Positions 1 through 9,159 of a stretch of 64,000 bases of DNA are shown piece by piece. Origin of the DNA: DASQUK01 sp046726215 (GTDB lineage Bacteria; Actinomycetota; Acidimicrobiia; Acidimicrobiales; VFJN01); the NCBI GenBank assembly GCA_046726215.1, contig JBKPAA010000015.1:61548-125547 (forward strand), given 5' to 3'. Numbering within the stretch: position 1 is the first letter of the stretch; each line of letters opens with the position of its first letter. Both the position numbers and the translations under genes were made by a program. The notes under the pieces are model-generated. The model was not told the DNA's origin, ran no database searches, and was given only the letters and a program-made list of their open reading frames with translations.

Positions 1-974
1 GCCGCCATGACCAGCGGCACCCGGTCGACGTGGTCGCCGATGTACCGGAAGACCTCACGGCGCACCTGCCGCTCCCGTTGTGACCCGTCGAGCTCGTCCC
101 AACCGGGCGTGCGGGCCTGCGCCGCCGCGAAGGTCTCGTCGGCGCACTCGTAGTCCTTGTAGCCGATCAGGTCGCCGTAGTACGTCGAGTCACAATTGGC
201 CGCCGCCATCGCGCTGCCGAAGTTCGTGGAGATGTACACGGGCTCCTCGAAGCGGCTGAAGTTGAATGCCACCCAGGGGGCCAGGGTCGCCAGCGCCGTC
301 GCCCCCCCGACGGCGAGCCAGCCGAGCTTGCGCCGGATGGGCACCGCCTTGACCAGGGCGGCCAGCGGCAGCAGCAGGAGCGGCAGCATCAGGATCAGCT
401 CGGGCCGGGCCAGGGCCGCCAGCCCGCAGCAGACACCGAGCCATGCCGCCCGCGGCCAGGTCGGGACGTCCCAGAAGCGGTAGGCCGACCAGAGGGTCAC
501 GCTGACCATGAAGATCGAAGCGGTCTCCGACAGCAGTGCGCCGTCGTGGAGCCACATGTTCGGGTAGACGGCGGCCAGGGCTGCGGCCACCAGCCCGCAG
601 CGCGGCCCTGCGACCCGGCGGCCCACCAGGCCACAGAACACGACAGATCCCGCCCCTAGGACGCACGACCAGAGCATGTGCGTGACCTGCCACGTCTGGT
701 GGCCGGGGTCGACGGCCGAGGCGATGGTGAGCCACAGCTCGTAGAGGGGAGGGTGGTCCGCCGCCTGCACCACGTGGCCGGCGGATGCCGCGAGCGGTTC
801 GATGAAGCCCCGGCCCCCGGCGATCAGGTCGGCGCCGGCACTGTAGTAGTAGGCGTCGCCGCCCAGGGGCACCACGCTGCGACGAAACGCCAGCACGTAC
901 GCGACCCGCAGCCCGAAGCCGGCCAGGCCCAGGAAGGCCAAGGTCAGCTCGAACCCCCACCGGCGCCGCAGCAC
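1..974 (-). CDS. ArnT/PMT-like membrane glycosyltransferase (partial)
   Basis: This is the N-terminal 324 residues of a polytopic membrane protein; it runs off the left edge. After a short cationic N-terminus there is a first membrane helix (about residues 10-30). It is followed by the acidic loop motif GGDAYYY (Asp40) and by DHPPLY (73-78), the layout of GT39/ArnT-type enzymes that use polyprenyl-phosphate sugars outside the membrane. Further hydrophobic helices follow, including a Leu-rich one near residue 200. I chose the GTG at 974 because the frame has no better start; no clear Shine-Dalgarno precedes it. It diverges from sufB, and the 106-bp gap holds the suf operator, so the same regulator could touch both. 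The substrate cannot be told. Confidence 0.75.
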   Translation of the reverse strand, partial: MLRRRWGFELTLAFLGLAGFGLRVAYVLAFRRSVVPLGGDAYYYSAGADLIAGGRGFIEPLAASAGHVVQAADHPPLYELWLTIASAVDPGHQTWQVTHMLWSCVLGAGSVVFCGLVGRRVAGPRCGLVAAALAAVYPNMWLHDGALLSETASIFMVSVTLWSAYRFWDVPTWPRAAWLGVCCGLAALARPELILMLPLLLLPLAALVKAVPIRRKLGWLAVGGATALATLAPWVAFNFSRFEEPVYISTNFGSAMAAANCDSTYYGDLIGYKDYECADETFAAAQARTPGWDELDGSQRERQVRREVFRYIGDHVDRVPLVMA

Positions 975-1020
975 GGAGGCGCATGGTAGGTCCTGACCCG
1001 GTGTGGAGGCCGCGGGTGCG

Positions 1021-1046
1021 ATTGCTACTATCCACATAGGAGAAAT
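1021..1046. promoter_or_regulatory. 26-bp dyad operator upstream of sufB
   Basis: An imperfect inverted repeat: ATT.CT.CTAT, four central bases, then ATAG.AG.AAT, with both 11-base arms matching at every non-dot position. A -10-like TACTAT (1026-1031) lies inside it, so a bound repressor would block sufB transcription. An almost identical 26-bp site stands before the second suf locus at 21899-21924. The arrangement is what is expected of an Fe-S or iron-responsive regulator of the Rrf2/SufR type, but no such regulator gene is in the window. Confidence 0.65.
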
Positions 1047-1080
1047 TCACGCGACCACCTACTGTCCGAAGGGGACGCAC

Positions 1081-2478
1081 ATGGCAGTCGCCGATCTCGA
1101 CCTGGGGCGCTACAAGCTCGGCTGGTCCGACGAGGAGAACTACGTCTTCAAGCCCAAGAAGGGCCTGAACGAGGAGATCGTCCGCGAGATGTCGTGGATG
1201 AAGGGCGAGCCCGACTGGATGCTCGACTATCGCCTCGCCTCGCTCCGCCACTTCCAGAAGCGGCCCATGCCCACCTGGGGCGGCGACATGTCCGAGATCT
1301 ACTTGGACGACATCTACTACTACGTGAAGCCGACAGAGGCTCAGGTCGACGAGTGGGAAGAGCTGCCCGACTCGATCAAGAGGACATACGAGAAGCTGGG
1401 CATCCCCGAGGCCGAGCGGAAGTACCTGGCCGGCGTGACCGCACAGTACGAGAGCGAGGTCGTCTTCCACCGCAACCGCGAGGACCTCGAGCGCCAGGGC
1501 GTCGTGTTCTGCGACATGGACACCGCGCTGCGGGAGTACCCCGACATCGTCAAGCCCTACTTCGGCAAGATCATCCCCAAGAACGACAACAAGTTCGCCG
1601 CCCTCAACTCGTCAGTGTGGTCGGGCGGGTCGTTCATCTACGTGCCGCCGGGCGTCGAGGTGGAGATGCCGCTGCAGGCCTACTTCCGCATCAACGCGGA
1701 GAACATGGGCCAGTTCGAGCGCACGCTGATCATCGCCGACGAGGGCGCCAAGGTGCACTACATCGAGGGCTGCTCGGCTCCGGTGTACACCACGGACTCG
1801 TTGCACTCCGCCGTGGTCGAGATCGTGGTCAAGCCCAGCGCCCGGGTGACCTACACCACCATCCAGAACTGGTCGAGCAACGTCTTCAACCTGGTCACCA
1901 AGCGCGCCCGGGTCGAGGCCGAGGGCCACATGGAGTGGATCGACGGCAACATCGGGTCCCGCCTCACGATGAAGTACCCGGCCGTGTACATGGTCGGTCC
2001 CAAGGCGACCGGCGAGGTGCTGTCGGTGGCCTACGCCGGGCCCGGCCAGCACCAGGACGCCGGGGCCAAGATGGTGCACGCCGCTCCCGAGACGTCGTCG
2101 AAGATCGTCTCGAAGTCGATCTCCAAGGACGGCGGGCGCACGTCGTACCGCGGCCTCGTCCGCGTTGAGGACGACGCCTTCGGCTGCAAGAGCCACGTGC
2201 AGTGCGACGCGCTGATCCTCGACGAGGACTCCGTGAGCGACACGTTCCCGTACATGGAGGTCGGCGCCCGCGACGCCCAGATCGGCCACGAGGCCACGGT
2301 GTCCAAGGTGGCCGACGAGCAGCTCTTCTACCTCATGAGCCGCGGCCTCTCCGAGGAGCAGGCGATGAGCATGGTGGTCAACGGCTTCATCGAGCCGGTC
2401 ACCCGGACCCTGCCCATGGAGTACGCGGTGGAGTGGAGCCGCCTGATCGAGCTCCAGATGGAAGGGTCTGTTGGCTGA
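1081..2478 (+). CDS. sufB: Fe-S cluster assembly scaffold protein SufB
   Basis: SufB, 465 residues, forms the SufBCD scaffold on which Fe-S clusters are built. The whole length matches the family. The C-terminal beta-helix core carries the conserved block around Cys369 and Cys375 (GCKSHVQC) followed by DEDSVSDTFPYMEV. I chose the ATG at 1081 because AAGGGG lies eight bases upstream and the protein then begins MAVADLDLG; an in-frame start at 1003 would add an unlikely leader that crosses the operator. It is the first gene of the plus-strand suf operon (sufB, Cys4 protein, sufD, Rieske, sufC). It is probably controlled through the dyad at 1021-1046. Confidence 0.97.
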   Translation: MAVADLDLGRYKLGWSDEENYVFKPKKGLNEEIVREMSWMKGEPDWMLDYRLASLRHFQKRPMPTWGGDMSEIYLDDIYYYVKPTEAQVDEWEELPDSIKRTYEKLGIPEAERKYLAGVTAQYESEVVFHRNREDLERQGVVFCDMDTALREYPDIVKPYFGKIIPKNDNKFAALNSSVWSGGSFIYVPPGVEVEMPLQAYFRINAENMGQFERTLIIADEGAKVHYIEGCSAPVYTTDSLHSAVVEIVVKPSARVTYTTIQNWSSNVFNLVTKRARVEAEGHMEWIDGNIGSRLTMKYPAVYMVGPKATGEVLSVAYAGPGQHQDAGAKMVHAAPETSSKIVSKSISKDGGRTSYRGLVRVEDDAFGCKSHVQCDALILDEDSVSDTFPYMEVGARDAQIGHEATVSKVADEQLFYLMSRGLSEEQAMSMVVNGFIEPVTRTLPMEYAVEWSRLIELQMEGSVG

Positions 2479-2554
2479 CCGGCGAGCTTGATCTCTGGGG
2501 CGATGGGGCCCGCGAAGAAATCGCGGCGCTGGCTGGCACAATGTGCTGGTGCCG

Positions 2555-2908
2555 ATGCGCGAGGACTGCAAGCATTTCGAGTCACGCACCTACCGCGACG
2601 GGGAGACCGTGCGGAAGTGCGACCTCGACCTGGCGCCCGAGGCGCCGTGGCGGTGCCCCGAGAACTGCCCCGCCTATCAACGCCGCATGGCCGACGTCAA
2701 CTGGTCGCACGGCACCCTGGTCACCCCGAGGACTCCTGACGAGCCGCTCGACGCCCTCGATCGCGCCGACGGGTCCGTGGCCCGCCTGCTCGACGAGGCC
2801 GAGGAGATCGTCAACGCCGCCGGCCCGGAGATCATGGCCGATGTCGAGGCGGAGCAGTTCCGGGAGGGGGAGCCCCGCTGGCGCCGCTGGTTCCGCCGCA
2901 AGTCATGA
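2555..2908 (+). CDS. Cys4 protein of the suf operon, function unknown
   Basis: A 117-residue soluble protein that I do not recognise beyond its position between sufB and sufD. Four cysteines lie in its first third (Cys5, 22, 34, 38, the last two as CPENC), with His7 nearby, so a Zn or Fe-S site is plausible. The rest is acidic and helical and ends in a very basic RRWFRRKS tail. The start is uncertain: GTG at 2543 is in frame, but ATG at 2555 puts the first Cys at the usual distance. A -10-like CACAAT (2537-2542) could give it its own promoter. Same strand and tight spacing suggest that it works with SUF assembly. Confidence 0.7.
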   Translation: MREDCKHFESRTYRDGETVRKCDLDLAPEAPWRCPENCPAYQRRMADVNWSHGTLVTPRTPDEPLDALDRADGSVARLLDEAEEIVNAAGPEIMADVEAEQFREGEPRWRRWFRRKS

Positions 2909-2985
2909 CCATGGGCGGCCGGTAGGCTCGATCCTCCTCGCCGCGGCGCCCACCCGCTCCGGGCGACCGGCTAAAGGACCAGACG

Positions 2986-4254
2986 CTGAGCACGTTCACC
3001 CCTGACGCGAGCGCCGCGCTCGACGGCCCCGAATGGCTGCGCCGGCGGCGCGCGGCGGCGGCCGAGGGGTTCGCGGCCGCCAGCCTGCCCACCACCGAGG
3101 AGGAGGTGTGGCGCTACAGCCGCATCGACGACCTCGACCTGGACGACTTCCTGCCGCCGACCGACGCCGGGCTGACGACCGGCGTCCCCCACCTGGTCCG
3201 CCCGCTGCTCGACGCCATTCCTGTCAGGGCGGCCCTGGTGGTCGCCCGCAACGGGCGGGTCGTGCACGCGGAGCTGCGTGACGACCTGGCGGCCAAGGGC
3301 ATGCGGGCCGAGCGGGTCGGCGACGGCGATGCCGGGGTGCTCGGTGCCACCATCGACCAGGCCCCCGACGTGTTCCTCGGCTTCAACGACGCCTTTGTGG
3401 TCGAGCCGGTCGTCGTGCGGGTACCCGCCGGCGTCGTCGTCGACGCTCCGGTCGTGGTGGCCCACGTCAACGAGGGCGACCGCCTCGCTGCCTTTCCTCG
3501 GCTGGTGGTCGACGCGGGGGACGACAGCGAGGTGTCGGTCCTGGAGATCCAGGTGTCGGGACCGGAGCCGGGCCTCGTCGTGCCCGTCACGGAGATCGCC
3601 GTCGGTCGCGCCGCCCGGGTCGGCCACCTGACGGTGCAGCAGCTCGGGCTCGCCACCTGGCAACTCGGGCTGCAGGTGGCCAGCGTCGACGCCGAGGCCA
3701 GCCTGCGAACCACGACGGTCGGGTTCGGCGGCGACTACGCCCGGCTGCGCACCGATTGCCGCATGGTGGGGCGCGGCGCGACCGGCGAGCTCGACGCGGT
3801 GTACTTCGGCGAGGGTGACCAGACCCTCGACTTCCGCACTTTCCAGGACCACGTCGCCCCCGACTGCACGTCGAACCTGCTGTTCAAGGGCGCGGTCGGC
3901 GGTCGGTCGCGGTCCGTCTACACCGGGATGATCCGGGTGGGAAAGCAGGCCCGCGGCACCAACGCGTTCCAGACCAACCGCAACGTCAAGCTGTCCGACG
4001 GGGCATGGGCCGAGTCGGTGCCCAACCTGGTGATCGAGAACAACGACGTGCGCTGTAGCCACGCCTCCGCCGTCGGACCCATCGACGAGGAGCAGCGCTT
4101 CTACCTCGAGAGCCGGGGTGTCCCCACCGACGAGGCCGAGCGGCTCATCGTCAGCGGCTTCTTCGACGAGGTCCTGGAGCGGTCCCCCGTCCCGTCCCTG
4201 GCGCCGCAGCTGCGGGCCACGGTCGCCGGCAAGTTCGAGAGGCGCGGCGCCTGA
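2986..4254 (+). CDS. sufD: Fe-S cluster assembly protein SufD
   Basis: SufD pairs with SufB and SufC in the scaffold complex. The conserved C-terminal core is present, with the RCSHAS block (equivalent to the SufD His that takes part in cluster assembly) followed by GPIDEEQRFYLESRG. The start is odd. Homologous sequence (a WLRRRRAAAAEGF stretch and a VWRYS block) extends well upstream of the first GTG at 3106, and the only start-like codon with a good ribosome site is CTG at 2986, seven bases after AAAGGA. From there it is 422 residues, a normal SufD size; from 3106 it would be 382. The stop overlaps the Rieske start by one base. Confidence 0.92.
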   Translation: MSTFTPDASAALDGPEWLRRRRAAAAEGFAAASLPTTEEEVWRYSRIDDLDLDDFLPPTDAGLTTGVPHLVRPLLDAIPVRAALVVARNGRVVHAELRDDLAAKGMRAERVGDGDAGVLGATIDQAPDVFLGFNDAFVVEPVVVRVPAGVVVDAPVVVAHVNEGDRLAAFPRLVVDAGDDSEVSVLEIQVSGPEPGLVVPVTEIAVGRAARVGHLTVQQLGLATWQLGLQVASVDAEASLRTTTVGFGGDYARLRTDCRMVGRGATGELDAVYFGEGDQTLDFRTFQDHVAPDCTSNLLFKGAVGGRSRSVYTGMIRVGKQARGTNAFQTNRNVKLSDGAWAESVPNLVIENNDVRCSHASAVGPIDEEQRFYLESRGVPTDEAERLIVSGFFDEVLERSPVPSLAPQLRATVAGKFERRGA

Positions 4255-4586
4255 TGCCCGAGCACGCGGTCCGCCAACGTCTCTGCCGCCTCGACGAGCT
4301 GGCGTCGGGGGAGGCCCGCCGGTTCGAGATCGGTAAACGCCGCATCGCCCTCGTCCGTATCGGCGACGACGTCTATGCCATCGGCGATCGCTGCACACAC
4401 CAGGACATCTCGCTCGCCGAGGGCGAGGTGCACGCCGAGAGCCGGACGATCGAGTGCTGGAAGCACGGCAGCGAGTTCTCGCTCGAGACCGGCGAGCCCC
4501 TGAGCCTGCCGGCCACCCGTCCCGAGCCCGTGTACGAGGTGCGGGTCGAGGACGGCGACATAGTGCTGGTGCTGGACGACGAATGA
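4254..4586 (+). CDS. Rieske-type 2Fe-2S ferredoxin
   Basis: A 110-residue Rieske domain protein of the dioxygenase-ferredoxin kind. The cluster ligands are visible as Cys47-x-His49 and Cys68-x2-His71 (CTH and CWKH), and there is no membrane anchor or partner domain. It starts inside the sufD stop and ends with a four-base ATGA overlap with sufC, so translation of the three genes is coupled. Such ferredoxins are common in actinobacterial suf operons; a role as electron donor or as a test substrate for cluster assembly is inferred from context, not shown. Confidence 0.93.
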   Translation: MPEHAVRQRLCRLDELASGEARRFEIGKRRIALVRIGDDVYAIGDRCTHQDISLAEGEVHAESRTIECWKHGSEFSLETGEPLSLPATRPEPVYEVRVEDGDIVLVLDDE

Positions 4587-5440
4587 GCAGCGCTCCGAAG
4601 GTTGGGCACGTGCTCGAGGTCTCCGGACTGCGCGCGGGCGTGTCGGGCAAGGAGATCCTGCGCGGCATCGACCTGACCGTACGGTCGGGCGAGGTCCATG
4701 CGGTCATGGGGCCCAACGGGTCGGGCAAGTCGACGCTCGCCCACGTGATCATGGGTCGCCCCGGCGTCGAGGTGCTGGAAGGCACCGTGAACCTCGATGG
4801 CGTGGACCTGTTGCGCCTCGAACCATGGCAGCGGGCGCAGGCAGGGCTGTTCCTGGCCCTGCAGTACCCGACGGAGGTGCCGGGTGTGTCCCTGCACGCG
4901 CTGCTCGAGTCGGCGGCCCGGTCGGGGGGGCGCGACGCCACCGCCGTCGACCTCGAGATCCGGGCCGAGGCCCAACGCCTGGCGCTCGATCCCCGGCTCA
5001 TCGACCGCCCGCTGAACGTCGACCTCTCGGGCGGTGAGAAGAAGAAGAACGAGACGCTGCAGCTCGGCGTGCTGCGCCCATCCATCGCCGTCCTCGACGA
5101 GCTCGATTCCGGCCTGGACATCGACGCCCTGCGGGCCTGCGCCCGGCGGGTGGAGGCCGCGACCACCGAGATCGGCCTCGGCGTGCTCGCCATCACGCAC
5201 TACAGCCGGCTGCTGCACGAGCTACGGGCCGACGCGGTGCACGTTCTCGCCCGGGGCCAGATCGTCCGCTCGGGGGGCCCCGAGCTGTCGGGGGAGCTGG
5301 AGGACCGGGGCTACGCCGGGATGTTGGGCGCGGAGCTGGCGGGCGAGGATGACGAGGGGCAACCCGTGTCGATCCGCCCTGCCATCGAGGACCCCTTTGG
5401 CGCCCCGGGCGGCGACCCGTTCGCCGACCCCCTGGTCTGA
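4583..5440 (+). CDS. sufC: SufC ATPase, paralog 1
   Basis: ABC-type ATPase that drives the SufBCD scaffold, 285 residues. Walker A is GPNGSGKST (43-51), the signature is LSGGEKKKNE, and Walker B is AVLDELDSGLD, all typical of SufC. It has about 35 residues more than usual at the C-terminus (acidic, Pro/Gly-rich, after GYAGMLGAEL). Its start overlaps the Rieske stop (ATGA). A second, clearly different sufC lies at 21137-21886. This copy is the one encoded with sufB and sufD. It converges with the regulator at 5450, leaving only nine bases between stops. Confidence 0.95.
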   Translation: MSSAPKVGHVLEVSGLRAGVSGKEILRGIDLTVRSGEVHAVMGPNGSGKSTLAHVIMGRPGVEVLEGTVNLDGVDLLRLEPWQRAQAGLFLALQYPTEVPGVSLHALLESAARSGGRDATAVDLEIRAEAQRLALDPRLIDRPLNVDLSGGEKKKNETLQLGVLRPSIAVLDELDSGLDIDALRACARRVEAATTEIGLGVLAITHYSRLLHELRADAVHVLARGQIVRSGGPELSGELEDRGYAGMLGAELAGEDDEGQPVSIRPAIEDPFGAPGGDPFADPLV

Positions 5441-5449
5441 CGCAACGCT

Positions 5450-8400
5450 CTACAACTCGCGGAGCCCCAGCGTTGCGGTCGCCCAACGGGACTCGCCCCG
5501 CAGGGCGGCCAACCATTCACGATCGGATGGCCGGCCGCGGGCCTCGAGCACGTCGGCCAGCACCCGCTGCGTGAACGCAACCCAGGGGCGGGCCTGCAGC
5601 GCGCTGAAGCGGCGCAGCGCGCCCAGCATGTGGCGCTCGGCGTCGGCCCAGTCTCCCGATGCCGCGGCCAGCCGGCCAAGGTGGAACGCGGCGACGCCGG
5701 CGAACGTGCGGTAGCCGACGCCGCAGGTCAGGTCGGCGTGCGGGGCCAGCAGGGTCCGGACCGCGGCGACCAGTCCGGGGTCGCGCAGGTCGGCGGCGAC
5801 CAGCGCGAGCACGCCGAGGGCGTGCAGCCGCCCGTCACCCCCGGGCAGGGGTCGCACGCCGGAGACCACGTCGCGGGCGTGCAGCCGGGCGCCGGCGCCG
5901 TCGCCGGCGACCAGGAGCTCGAGGGCGACGTCGCCCGTCGCGTCCGGCGCAGCGCGCGTATCCGCCAGCGGCACATCGTCGGTCGAGGGGACCGATCCCG
6001 GCGAGCCCCGCACCCAGGCCAGCACGGCGCGGTGTTGCCGGGCCACGATGGCAGCCACCGCCGGGCCCTCCAGCAGGCTGCGGGCGCGGACGGCGGCCTC
6101 GATGGCCGCCACCGCGTCGTCGAAGTGGCCGGTCGTCGCGGCCTTGGCAGCCTCGTGCTCCGCGGCCAGCGCCGCCGCGGACCGGTCGTCGGTCTTGGCG
6201 GCGGCCTCCTCGATGACGCGCAGGCCGACCTGGGCCGTCTCGTCGTCGCCCGCCAGCGCCGCCGCCATGGCGCGCTCGTGGGCGGCCACCACGGCTGAGC
6301 CCGGGTCGCGGGCCGCGTCGGCCAGGATGGCCAGGTCGGTGGCCAGGGCAACCCGCTCGTCGAGGTGATCGGGCCCGCCCAGGGAAGCCAACCGTCGACG
6401 CAGGGTCCGCAGCGCATCGTCGGGCGGGCGCCGGCCCGCGGCGCTTGCCAGCGCGACGGCACGCGCCAGCAGCCGCGCCCTCAGCAGCCACCCGTCATCG
6501 TCGGTCGCACCGAACGCGCCCAGCGCCGCCTCCACGAGCGCACCGGCGTCGGTTCGCAGCTCCGGGCGTTCGACGCTGCGGTCCGCGAGGGCCAACGCCG
6601 CCCGGGCCAGGACGTCGAACCGGCCGTGCCGCCGGGCCACGGTGGCGGCCTCGATGAGGGTCTGCTCGCCGCCGGGATCGCCGGCGGCGAGCAGCGCCAC
6701 CGCCAGGTCGGCAAGCACCTCGGCGCGCTGGGCGCCGTCGGCCGCCGGCACGTGCGTTAGCGCCTGGCGCTCCAAGCGGACCGCCTCGGCCAGCGCCCGC
6801 CGCCCGATTGCCTGGGTGGCCGCGGCGCGTGACCAGCGCACGGCTCGTTGATCCCCGTCCGGGCCGGCGCTCGAGGACGTGTGGTGCGCCAGGACGGCCG
6901 TGTAGTCCTCGAGGCGATCCGGCCGCCGGGACTCGATCGCGTCGGCCAGCCGGGCGTGCAGGGCGCGACGCCTGGCACCGCTCAGCTGGGCGACCAGGGT
7001 GCGGCGCACGATGTCGTGCGGGAACCGGTACCGATCGGCGCTCTCCTCCGCGATCAGCCCCGACCCCAGCGCTGCGTCCAGCCCATCGAGGGTGGCCGTC
7101 TCGTCGAGCCCTGCGCCCGCCGCCACCAGGTCCAGCTCGAACCGCGTCCCCGCCACGGCCGCCGTCCGCAGCAGCTCGGTGGCGGCCGGGCCGAGGCGGC
7201 CGAGCCTGCCCGCAACCAGCTCCTGGACGCTGGGCGGAATCGACTGGTCGGCGGGCTCCAGCCCGGCACGCAGCATCTCGGTGACCAGGAAGGGATTGCC
7301 GGCGGTCTCGGCCACCAGTCGGCTCGCCAGCGCCACCTGATCACGAGGACCCGGCACGCTCTGCCGCACGAGGTCGCGCACGTCGGACGCTTCCAGCCCC
7401 CGCAACGGCAGGCGGCGGACCCAGCCGTCCCGATCGAGGGCCTGGATGACGTCCCCCAGCACGCTGCCGGGTGCCACGTCGTGGTCGCGGGAGATGGCGA
7501 CGACCAGCACGGGGGCGTCACCGGCGCGGCGGAGGAGGTGGCGCACGAGCAGCAGGGTGTCGTCGTCCGCCCATTGCAGGTCGTCCAGGACCAATAGCAC
7601 GGGGCGATCGGCCGCCGCCGATGCCACCAGCGTCGTGACCGCGTGGAACAGGCGGGCACGCCCATCGGGGCCGCCGCCAGCGGTCCGGGGCGCGTCGAGC
7701 GAGGGCAGGACCGCCGCCAGCTCGGCCCGCGCCGCTGCGTCCAGCACCGGGAGCTCCTCGGCCGGGGTGGCGGCTACGTAGCCGTCGAGCGCCTCCACGA
7801 TCGGCTGGTAGGGCACGATGGCTTCCTGGTCGCACCGACCGAACAGCACCAGCCCGCCCTGGGCGGACACCCGCCGGGCGGCCTCCGTGGCCAGGCGGGT
7901 CTTGCCGATCCCGGCCTCGCCGGTCACGACGACGACGTGGCGGGCACCCCCGGCGGCCCGGTCCCAAGCGGCGCCGAGCACCGCCAGCTCGGCGTCGCGA
8001 CCCACGAAGGGCGCCGGTGCCGCGGTCCCACGCACGGCGTCGGCGGCGTCCGCGGGGATTGCACCGTTGCCGGTGCCGGGCGCACGGGGCGGCGGCGCCG
8101 GGCCCAGCAGCTCGAGGTACGCAGCCTCCGTCTCGGCGTCGGGATCGATCCCGAGCTCGTCCGCCAAGACGCGGCGTAGACGCTGGTAGGCGAGCAGCGC
8201 CTCGGCCCGGTTGCCGGCGGCGGCGTGGGCCGCCATGCGGGCGCGGTGGGCGCTCTCCCGTAGGGGTGCCCGCTCGACCGCCTCCTCAGCGGCGGCCAGG
8301 GCTGCGGCGGCGTCGCCGCCGGCGACCGCAGCCTGGCTCGTGACCTCGAGCGCCGCCACCAGGAGGTCGGACAGGCGATCACGCTGCTCGTCAACCCAGC

Positions 8401-8860
8401 CGCAGTGGCGGTCGGCCAGGAACGGGCCTCGAAGGCGATCGCAGGCCTGAGCAGCGTGGCGGTAGGCCGAGGCGGGGTCGCCGGCCGCCAACAACCGACG
8501 GCCGGCGGCGAGGCCCTGCTCGGCGTCCTCGACGTCCACGCAGACCGAGCCGCCGTCAGGCAGCTGCCACCGGTAGCGGCCCCCCCGGGACACGATCGGG
8601 TCCGGCGAATCGGGACCGAGGACCGCCTTGAGGAACGAGCGGACGCGGCTCATGGTCATGCGGAGGGCGGAGCGCCAGGTCGCTGGCAGGCCCTCGGGCC
8701 ACAGGACCCCGGCGAGGCGCTCCGGCGTGACGCCCTGGGCTCGCTCGAGCGTCAGCAGGGCGAGGGTGACCCGGGCGTTTGCTCCCGCCAGCGAGCGAGG
8801 GGGTTCCCCGCCCTCGCCCCCGACCGCGACGTCGCCGATGAGTGTGATCTGCAGACGCAC
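5450..8860 (-). CDS. BTAD/STAND giant transcriptional regulator
   Basis: A 1136-residue regulator of the SARP-like class. The N-terminus is a winged-helix DNA-binding region (LAGVLWPEGLPATWRSALRMTMSRVR), followed by a BTAD helical domain up to about residue 255 (ending LADELGIDPDAE). A STAND/AAA ATPase follows with Walker A GEAGIGKTR near 315 and Walker B LLVLDDLQWADD near 425, then a long Ala-rich TPR-like tail. There is no C-terminal LuxR helix-turn-helix. I chose the GTG at 8860 because AGGAGG stands just before it; an ATG at 8887 is possible. It diverges from the GMC-hydrolase gene, its likeliest target. Confidence 0.9.
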   Translation of the reverse strand: MRLQITLIGDVAVGGEGGEPPRSLAGANARVTLALLTLERAQGVTPERLAGVLWPEGLPATWRSALRMTMSRVRSFLKAVLGPDSPDPIVSRGGRYRWQLPDGGSVCVDVEDAEQGLAAGRRLLAAGDPASAYRHAAQACDRLRGPFLADRHCGWVDEQRDRLSDLLVAALEVTSQAAVAGGDAAAALAAAEEAVERAPLRESAHRARMAAHAAAGNRAEALLAYQRLRRVLADELGIDPDAETEAAYLELLGPAPPPRAPGTGNGAIPADAADAVRGTAAPAPFVGRDAELAVLGAAWDRAAGGARHVVVVTGEAGIGKTRLATEAARRVSAQGGLVLFGRCDQEAIVPYQPIVEALDGYVAATPAEELPVLDAAARAELAAVLPSLDAPRTAGGGPDGRARLFHAVTTLVASAAADRPVLLVLDDLQWADDDTLLLVRHLLRRAGDAPVLVVAISRDHDVAPGSVLGDVIQALDRDGWVRRLPLRGLEASDVRDLVRQSVPGPRDQVALASRLVAETAGNPFLVTEMLRAGLEPADQSIPPSVQELVAGRLGRLGPAATELLRTAAVAGTRFELDLVAAGAGLDETATLDGLDAALGSGLIAEESADRYRFPHDIVRRTLVAQLSGARRRALHARLADAIESRRPDRLEDYTAVLAHHTSSSAGPDGDQRAVRWSRAAATQAIGRRALAEAVRLERQALTHVPAADGAQRAEVLADLAVALLAAGDPGGEQTLIEAATVARRHGRFDVLARAALALADRSVERPELRTDAGALVEAALGAFGATDDDGWLLRARLLARAVALASAAGRRPPDDALRTLRRRLASLGGPDHLDERVALATDLAILADAARDPGSAVVAAHERAMAAALAGDDETAQVGLRVIEEAAAKTDDRSAAALAAEHEAAKAATTGHFDDAVAAIEAAVRARSLLEGPAVAAIVARQHRAVLAWVRGSPGSVPSTDDVPLADTRAAPDATGDVALELLVAGDGAGARLHARDVVSGVRPLPGGDGRLHALGVLALVAADLRDPGLVAAVRTLLAPHADLTCGVGYRTFAGVAAFHLGRLAAASGDWADAERHMLGALRRFSALQARPWVAFTQRVLADVLEARGRPSDREWLAALRGESRWATATLGLREL

Positions 8861-9073
8861 CGACCTCCTCCCCAACGAGTTTGTCATCCCGGCCAGAAAG
8901 GCCAGGTCACCTATAGGAAGGGAGCGTTTGCCAGGCGCTGTCGACGCGGCGTTGCGCGGATGTTGCGCGGCCCCGCGCATCATGGCCACCACGGAGCAAC
9001 CACGTGCCACCCCAGCCGCCACTCTGCGGCGGAAATCGTGGCGGGAACGGGGCACGACGGATGCACCCCCGGC

Positions 9074-9105
9074 AGTGGGCCGGCCTGCGGCGGGGCCGGC
9101 CCACT
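9074..9105. promoter_or_regulatory. Perfect 12-bp inverted repeat in a divergent gap
   Basis: AGTGGGCCGGCC, eight bases, then GGCCGGCCCACT. It lies 54 bases before the GMC-hydrolase start in the 299-bp gap (8861-9159) between that gene and the BTAD/STAND regulator. No T-run follows, so a terminator is unlikely; a regulator-binding site or leader hairpin fits better. The rest of the gap shows no gene. Confidence 0.45.
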
Positions 9106-9159
9106 TGCGCGGCCGTGCTGGACAGCTAGCAGGCATCAGGTAGGAAGGCTTGGGGGAAC

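Noticed and set aside
2971..5196. 741-codon open frame on the minus strand
   Set aside because: It lies opposite sufD, the Rieske gene and sufC, whose products are certain; it is Arg/Pro/Gly-rich antisense readthrough typical of GC-rich DNA.
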